Shown piece after piece: positions 63,997-64,000 of a DNA stretch of 64,000 nt. The DNA is taken from positions 1 through 64,000 of the forward strand of contig NZ_RCHI01000015.1 in NCBI RefSeq assembly GCF_003664585.1, read 5' to 3'. The notes under the pieces were generated by a model. The model searched no databases and was not told the DNA's origin. It saw only the letters and a program-made list of their open reading frames with translations. Position 1 is the stretch's first letter. The number at the start of each line of letters is the position of its first letter. Made by a program: the position numbers and the translations under genes. This DNA is from Paenirhodobacter hankyongi (lineage in GTDB: Bacteria; Pseudomonadota; Alphaproteobacteria; Rhodobacterales; Rhodobacteraceae).

Positions 63997-64000
63997 GGAT

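Overview
The window is a very GC-rich chromosomal segment from an alphaproteobacterium, most likely a Rhodobacterales (Rhodobacter/Rhodovulum/Paracoccus-like) species. The evidence is the short mitochondrial-type ProRS, a PutA without DNA-binding domain next to an Lrp-type putR, a phaZ-phaC-phaP-phaR cluster, a close relative of Rhodobacter capsulatus ferredoxin FdVI, DUF2842 and DUF2065 proteins, and Rhodobacterales-style intergenic hairpin repeats. I saw no tRNA, rRNA, transposase, integrase, prophage or CRISPR array, so this looks like ordinary chromosome with a few accessory loci.

Layout. 0.1-5.8 kb: an AraC-type regulator divergent from an amine or amino-acid catabolism operon (APC permease, ornithine-cyclodeaminase-like protein, RidA, FAD amine/amino-acid oxidase). 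5.8-9.1 kb: a secreted RTX serralysin-like protease with a NIDO-type insert. 9.2-21.4 kb: a Tat-type exported protein, a permuted lipoate ligase, putR/putA, a nitrilase-fold hydrolase, proS, a di-haem peroxidase, the lolC/E-lolD lipoprotein exporter, an ArsC/Spx protein and a cold-shock protein. 21.6-28.1 kb: thrS, an exbB-exbD-exbD-tonB operon and two alpha/beta hydrolases, the second with Trp at the nucleophile position. 28.1-30.7 kb: ilvI-ilvH, preceded by a promoter, a 15-codon Leu/Ile/Val-rich leader peptide and an attenuator. 31.2-37.4 kb: a TRAP QM pair without a binding protein, then a complete four-gene Na+-pumping biotin decarboxylase. 37.4-41.9 kb: the PHB module, with four CTGCN3GCAG sites matching PhaR operators. 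42-51 kb: an aminotransferase/LysR pair, pyrG, secG, purA, and an 817-residue acidic low-complexity protein. 51.4-57 kb: thiamine pyrophosphokinase, a DMT transporter, an FMN reductase, an AraC regulator, purU, a yjhX-yjhQ toxin-antitoxin-like pair and fdxE. 57.3-64 kb: a peptidoglycan-binding-domain protein, an isochorismatase-like hydrolase, and gor-hflK-hflC-DUF2065-degP, a redox and envelope-proteostasis block.

How they work together. Carbon storage (PHB), propionate/methylmalonate-type carbon with Na+ cycling (TRAP plus decarboxylase), amino-acid supply and breakdown (ilvIH, putA, the AraC-flanked operon) and envelope maintenance (LolCD, SecG, DegP, HflKC, TonB/Exb) dominate. The most informative unannotated structure is regulatory. 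It comprises the ilv attenuator, the PhaR operator set (one site inside phaC), a structured pyrG leader that buries the ribosome-binding site, a structured leader before yjhX, and a dispersed two-hairpin intergenic element in six copies with compensatory changes between copies.
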